In this document: positions 60,893 through 64,000 of the stretch, one piece after another
Layout of the letters: every line of letters begins with the position of its first letter
Position numbering within the stretch: the stretch's first letter is position 1
Origin: an uncultured Eubacteriales bacterium
Lineage (GTDB): Bacteria > Bacillota > Clostridia > Oscillospirales > UBA644
Length of the DNA stretch: 64,000 bases
Direction: 5' to 3'
Assembly: GCA_905207625.1 (NCBI GenBank)
Contig: CAJLLT010000011.1
Coordinates: forward strand, 7,047 to 71,046
Notes under the pieces: generated by a model
Told to the model about the DNA's origin: nothing
What the model saw: only the letters and a program-made list of their open reading frames with translations
Databases searched by the model: none
Made by a program: the position numbers and the translations under genes

Positions 60893-63028
60893 ATGCGAGA
60901 AAGCAATCGTTGCTTGTATAATAGCAGCTTCAGCGAATTTCTTTGTGCCGATAGCAATGCCATTCTCGGTGCACTGTGCGATAAATATCACGGCGATGCA
61001 CAGACAACAACGAGGGAGGCTTGGAAAAATGAAATATACATCCTAAAGGCTGCACTTCATCAATACATAGACGGGCAGGTCGTTTTTGAATATGACATCC
61101 CACGTCTTGGCAAAAGGATTGACGTTGTTTTGCTTCTTCGCGGCATTGTGTTTTGCCTTGAATTTAAGGTCGGAGAATCCAGCATTTTGGAGGCGGATAT
61201 TGACCAGGTGCTTGACTACGCTCTTGATTTGAAGAATTTTCACAAATTCAGCGAGGACAGGATCATTGTTCCGGTTCTGATCGCAACCAAATACCGCAAC
61301 TCATCCTCAGAAATCCGGATGTCTGTATATGACGATAGAGTAGTGAACCCGTTGGTGACGGGCGAAGCGGGAATTGCAGATATTATCTCTGCTGTTTTGG
61401 CACGTTTCCCGGATGAAGTTCCTGTAAATATAAATTGGATTATAAGTCCCTATGCACCTACACCGACAATTATTGAAGCCGCAAAATCACTGTACGAAAA
61501 TCATTCAGTCGAGGATATCACGCGCCATGAGGCGGACAAGGTGGATACTGATAAGACGATTGCCTATATTCTCGACATCATCCACAAAAGCAAAGAAAAC
61601 GGAGAAAAGAGCATTTGCTTTGTTACAGGTGTTCCCGGTGCCGGTAAGACACTGGTCGGGTTGGACGTGGCGATTAAGCAGACCTATCAGGGACAGGATG
61701 AGCCTGTAAAAGATGAAGGAGCTGTCTATTTGTCGGGAAACGGTCCTCTTGTTGCAGTTTTGACTGAGGCACTTGCGCAGGATAACTATACAAGATGCCG
61801 TGGTCGAAATGAAAAAAAGAAAATTACGGATTCTCGCCGGGAAGTCAGCAAATCCATACAGATGATCCACCGATACCGCGATAATATGTTGGCGAAGATC
61901 AAAAATCCCGTGGAGAACGGTGTTCTTGAGATAGATCCGCACAAGGCGGTTGAAAACGGGGAAGCGGGATTCGGTGAAGTGGAGCATGTTGCAATTTTTG
62001 ATGAGGCGCAACGTTCTTGGACGCACAAGCGACTCGCCGATTATCTCAAAAGAGGCGGAACATATGGCAATAAACTGAAGGTGCCGAATTTCCCGTACTC
62101 AGAAGCCGCCTTTTTGATTTGGTCTCTCGACCAGCGAAAGGACTGGGCAACCATTGTTTGTCTTGTTGGCGGCGGACAGGAGATTAACACAGGTGAGGCT
62201 GGAATTTCAGAGTGGATTAAGGCCCTGAATGAAAAGTTTTCGCATTGGAAGATCTACATTTCGCCTAAATTGACCGAGCCGGAATATGCCGAGGGTAGGG
62301 TGAATGAACTTTTGAAGTGGAATTGTAACGTGACATTTAATGAAAGCCTGCACCTTGGCGTTTCTTTGCGATCTTATCGTGCGGAGAAGCTTTCTGCATT
62401 CGTTCATGCCTTATTGTCCTTCAATAATGAAAGTGCTGCTCAAATATATCAAGAAATTAAAGATCGATATCCGATCATATTGACGAGAGATATTGAAAAG
62501 GCGAAGAAATGGCTTCACGATAAGGTGAGAGGAACAGAGCGCACCGGTGTGCTGGTCACGAAAGAGTCCGCAAGGTACAAACCTCTAGGTATTCACATTC
62601 TGCCGTCCGGTGACGAGAATGCGGTCCATTGGTTCCTTGAAGATAAAATTGATACTCGCTCGTCAAATTACCTTGAAGACGCTGCTACTGAAATTCAGGT
62701 GCAGGGATTGGAACTTGATTACACCTGTCTTTTGTGGGATGCAGATATGAGATATGAAAACGGGAAATGGCACTTTTATCGTTTCAATGGCCAAACGAAA
62801 TGGGTGGAGCAGACCGGTAAGACAGAGAGCAATATTGAATTGCAAAAATATATGCTGAATGCCTACCGTGTTTTGCTTACACGGGCCAGATCAGGAATGG
62901 TAATTTGCGTGCCATCGGGTAACGACAATAAGACGCTCGGTGGCTTTTGGGAAGATAGTACTCGTTTGCCTGAGTATTACAATGGAACATATCAATATTT
63001 AAAGGGTTTGGGAATTGAAGAAATATAA
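60893..63028 (+). CDS. DUF2075 ATPase/helicase with N-terminal RecB-like nuclease domain
   Basis: A 711-residue protein. Residues ~60-115 carry a PD-(D/E)xK nuclease signature: D77, E90-x-K92 (CLEFK) and the RecB-type QxxxY (Q105-Y109). Then a DUF2075 P-loop domain related to superfamily 1 helicases: Walker A GVPGAGKT at 246-253, Walker B IFDEAQ at 368-373, and VLLTRAR near 675. Function of DUF2075 proteins is unknown; a role in DNA or RNA processing or phage defence is plausible. Start ATG 60893 with AAAGGAG upstream. Base use is more AT-rich than in most of the window, hinting at transfer. It overlaps the phosphatase gene by 14 bases if that gene starts at TTG. Confidence 0.87.
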   Translation: MRESNRCLYNSSFSEFLCADSNAILGALCDKYHGDAQTTTREAWKNEIYILKAALHQYIDGQVVFEYDIPRLGKRIDVVLLLRGIVFCLEFKVGESSILEADIDQVLDYALDLKNFHKFSEDRIIVPVLIATKYRNSSSEIRMSVYDDRVVNPLVTGEAGIADIISAVLARFPDEVPVNINWIISPYAPTPTIIEAAKSLYENHSVEDITRHEADKVDTDKTIAYILDIIHKSKENGEKSICFVTGVPGAGKTLVGLDVAIKQTYQGQDEPVKDEGAVYLSGNGPLVAVLTEALAQDNYTRCRGRNEKKKITDSRREVSKSIQMIHRYRDNMLAKIKNPVENGVLEIDPHKAVENGEAGFGEVEHVAIFDEAQRSWTHKRLADYLKRGGTYGNKLKVPNFPYSEAAFLIWSLDQRKDWATIVCLVGGGQEINTGEAGISEWIKALNEKFSHWKIYISPKLTEPEYAEGRVNELLKWNCNVTFNESLHLGVSLRSYRAEKLSAFVHALLSFNNESAAQIYQEIKDRYPIILTRDIEKAKKWLHDKVRGTERTGVLVTKESARYKPLGIHILPSGDENAVHWFLEDKIDTRSSNYLEDAATEIQVQGLELDYTCLLWDADMRYENGKWHFYRFNGQTKWVEQTGKTESNIELQKYMLNAYRVLLTRARSGMVICVPSGNDNKTLGGFWEDSTRLPEYYNGTYQYLKGLGIEEI

Positions 63029-63512
63029 AACTACGCTTATAAAAATCATGTTTGTCTGCCACGGCAACATCTGCCGCAGTCCGATGGCAGAGTTTATTTT
63101 CAAAGATCTTGCAAAAAAGCAGGGCGCGGCAGATCGCTTTTCAGTCACTTCTTCTGCCACAAGCACGGAAGAGATTTGGAACGGCATCGGCAATCCGGTT
63201 TATCCTCCGGCAAAAGCCGAGCTTGAAAGACATGGGCTGTCTTGCAGTGGCAAGCGGGCGGTGCAGCTGCAAAAGAGCGATTATGACAAATACGATCTGT
63301 TCATCGGCATGGACAGCGCAAACATCCGTAATATGCTCCGCATTTTCGGCGATGATCACGCGGGAAAGGTACATAAGCTGATGGACTTTACCGATCGCGG
63401 CGGTGATGTTGCCGATCCGTGGTATTCCGAGCGCTTTGATGTGGCATATCGGGATATATACGATGGGTGTACGGCATTACTTTATGCCATTCTGAAACAG
63501 GACAAGCAATGA
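63015..63512 (+). CDS. Low-molecular-weight protein tyrosine phosphatase
   Basis: A 165-residue phosphatase. The P-loop VCHGNICRSPMAEF near residue 14 holds the catalytic Cys and Arg, and the general-acid loop DVADPWYS lies near 135. Such enzymes remove phosphate from phosphotyrosine or phosphoarginine. The TTG at 63015 with AAAGGG 8 bases upstream gives 11 residues before the core; the first ATG (63048) would begin directly at MFVCHGN, cutting the first strand short, so TTG or another non-ATG start is likelier. Sits in the same cassette as the DUF2075 gene. Confidence 0.88.
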   Translation: MKKYKTTLIKIMFVCHGNICRSPMAEFIFKDLAKKQGAADRFSVTSSATSTEEIWNGIGNPVYPPAKAELERHGLSCSGKRAVQLQKSDYDKYDLFIGMDSANIRNMLRIFGDDHAGKVHKLMDFTDRGGDVADPWYSERFDVAYRDIYDGCTALLYAILKQDKQ

Positions 63513-63527
63513 AATGAGGCGATTTTT

Positions 63528-63917
63528 ATGACCGAAGTAGTAGCGGCTCTCATTTGGGAGGGCGACAAATTTATGATCTGCCAGCGCCCGGCACATAAGG
63601 CAAGGGGACTCTTCTGGGAGTTTGCCGGCGGCAAGGTGGAACCCGGCGAAACCAAGGAACAGGCTCTCATTCGGGAATGCCAAGAAGAACTTGCCGTTAC
63701 TCTTTCTGTCGGCGATGTGTTTATGGATGTTGTCCACGAATATCCCGATATCACCGTACATCTGACGCTGTTCAACGCCACCATTGCCGATGGTGTTCCG
63801 CAGAAGCTTGAGCATAACGATATCCGGTGGATTACGCCTGGCGAAATCCCGAATTATGCCTTCTGCCCGGCGGATGAGGAGATATTAAAGAAGATAATTG
63901 AGGTTGCAAATGGTTAA
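63528..63917 (+). CDS. NUDIX hydrolase, MutT/CTP-pyrophosphohydrolase-like
   Basis: A 129-residue NUDIX enzyme with the complete Nudix box G-x5-E-x7-R-E-x-x-E-E, in GGKVEPGETKEQALIRECQEE near residues 34-54, here split by short gaps. The N-terminal VVAALIWEGDKFMICQRP matches (deoxy)nucleoside triphosphate pyrophosphohydrolases (MutT group), which clean oxidised or unusual nucleotides. Start ATG 63528 lies 15 bases after the phosphatase stop. The peptide-deformylase-like gene overlaps its end by 8 bases. Confidence 0.9.
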   Translation: MTEVVAALIWEGDKFMICQRPAHKARGLFWEFAGGKVEPGETKEQALIRECQEELAVTLSVGDVFMDVVHEYPDITVHLTLFNATIADGVPQKLEHNDIRWITPGEIPNYAFCPADEEILKKIIEVANG

Positions 63918-64000
63918 AGAACTGATACATGATCCGATCTTCCTCGCCGGGAAGTCGGAGATTGCGACCAAAGAAGATTTACCCATCGCGCAGGACCTGC
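63910..64000 (+). CDS. Peptide-deformylase-like protein (cut by window edge)
   Basis: Only 30 codons are present (MVKELIHDPIFLAGKSEIA ...). The opening resembles peptide deformylase-like proteins, in which ATxEDLPIAQDL precedes the first active-site motif. The active-site motifs lie outside the window, so activity cannot be judged. Overlap with the NUDIX gene shows it belongs to the same operon. Confidence 0.6.
   Translation, partial: MVKELIHDPIFLAGKSEIATKEDLPIAQDL

Noticed and set aside
1..64000. tRNA, rRNA, transposase or integrase genes
   Set aside because: I found no cloverleaf, rRNA-like sequence or recombinase motif in any frame, so the AT-rich end cassette has no visible mobility gene within the window.

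Overview
The window looks like chromosome from an anaerobic, endospore-forming member of the Clostridia, probably a gut or rumen Oscillospiraceae/Lachnospiraceae-type organism. The support is direct: the sporulation genes spoIIID and sigG (the latter behind a SigF/SigG-like promoter), AddAB instead of RecBCD, DnaD and a DnaI-like primosome loader, Gram-positive signal peptides and lipoboxes, strong AGGAGG ribosome sites, and a carbohydrate-centred gene set (glucuronate isomerase, a GH2 enzyme, a GH28-like beta-helix protein, a Cthe_2159-type lipoprotein). I see no rRNA, tRNA, CRISPR array, transposase or integrase.

Layout. 1-4.5 kb: end of a flavin reductase gene, a permease, class II aldolase, an AlaX-type editing protein and an SDR. 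4.8-6.3 kb: glutamate dehydrogenase on the minus strand. 6.4-13.4 kb: one tightly packed plus-strand operon recA-recX-rimO-pgsA-cysS-recG. 13.4-18.2 kb: a DUF11 repeat protein behind a structured leader, then minus-strand genes for an anchored alpha/alpha-toroid protein, formate-THF ligase and a lipoprotein. 18.3-21.1 kb: uxaC, spoIIID and a TIM-barrel isomerase. 21.2-28.1 kb: a DD-carboxypeptidase-like protein lacking its catalytic motifs, a TrpR-like regulator, a methyltransferase, Hsp33, the dnaD-dnaI pair, rlmA and convergent sigG. 28.2-36.8 kb: two small membrane proteins, a beta-helix protein and addB-addA. 36.8-42.8 kb: a second TIM-barrel isomerase, then a TetR-ABC-ABC cluster with a twin-palindrome operator. 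42.8-46.7 kb: a GH2 enzyme, then a small operon that ends in a membrane-flavodoxin fusion.

46.8-57.1 kb is accessory in character. A TetR regulator heads a minus-strand operon for two collagen-like surface proteins, a lipoprotein and a membrane-anchored protein that share a NGNWWIG module. Divergent to it lie a second TetR with its own palindromic operator, two SAM methyltransferases and a heterodimeric ABC exporter. The first methyltransferase and the exporter each carry a TTAGC-N4-GCTAA site.

57.2-64 kb begins with a Na/Pi cotransporter whose promoter and ribosome site lie inside a 17-bp perfect inverted repeat. The window ends in what I judge its most unusual locus: a membrane GGDEF protein fused in frame to a C-terminal Cro/C1-type helix-turn-helix domain, followed directly by a RecB-like nuclease plus DUF2075 ATPase/helicase, a low-molecular-weight phosphatase, a NUDIX hydrolase and the start of a peptide-deformylase-like gene. 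The five genes are close or overlapping. They read as a single module that could couple cyclic-dinucleotide synthesis, transcription control and nucleic-acid processing; that function is inference.
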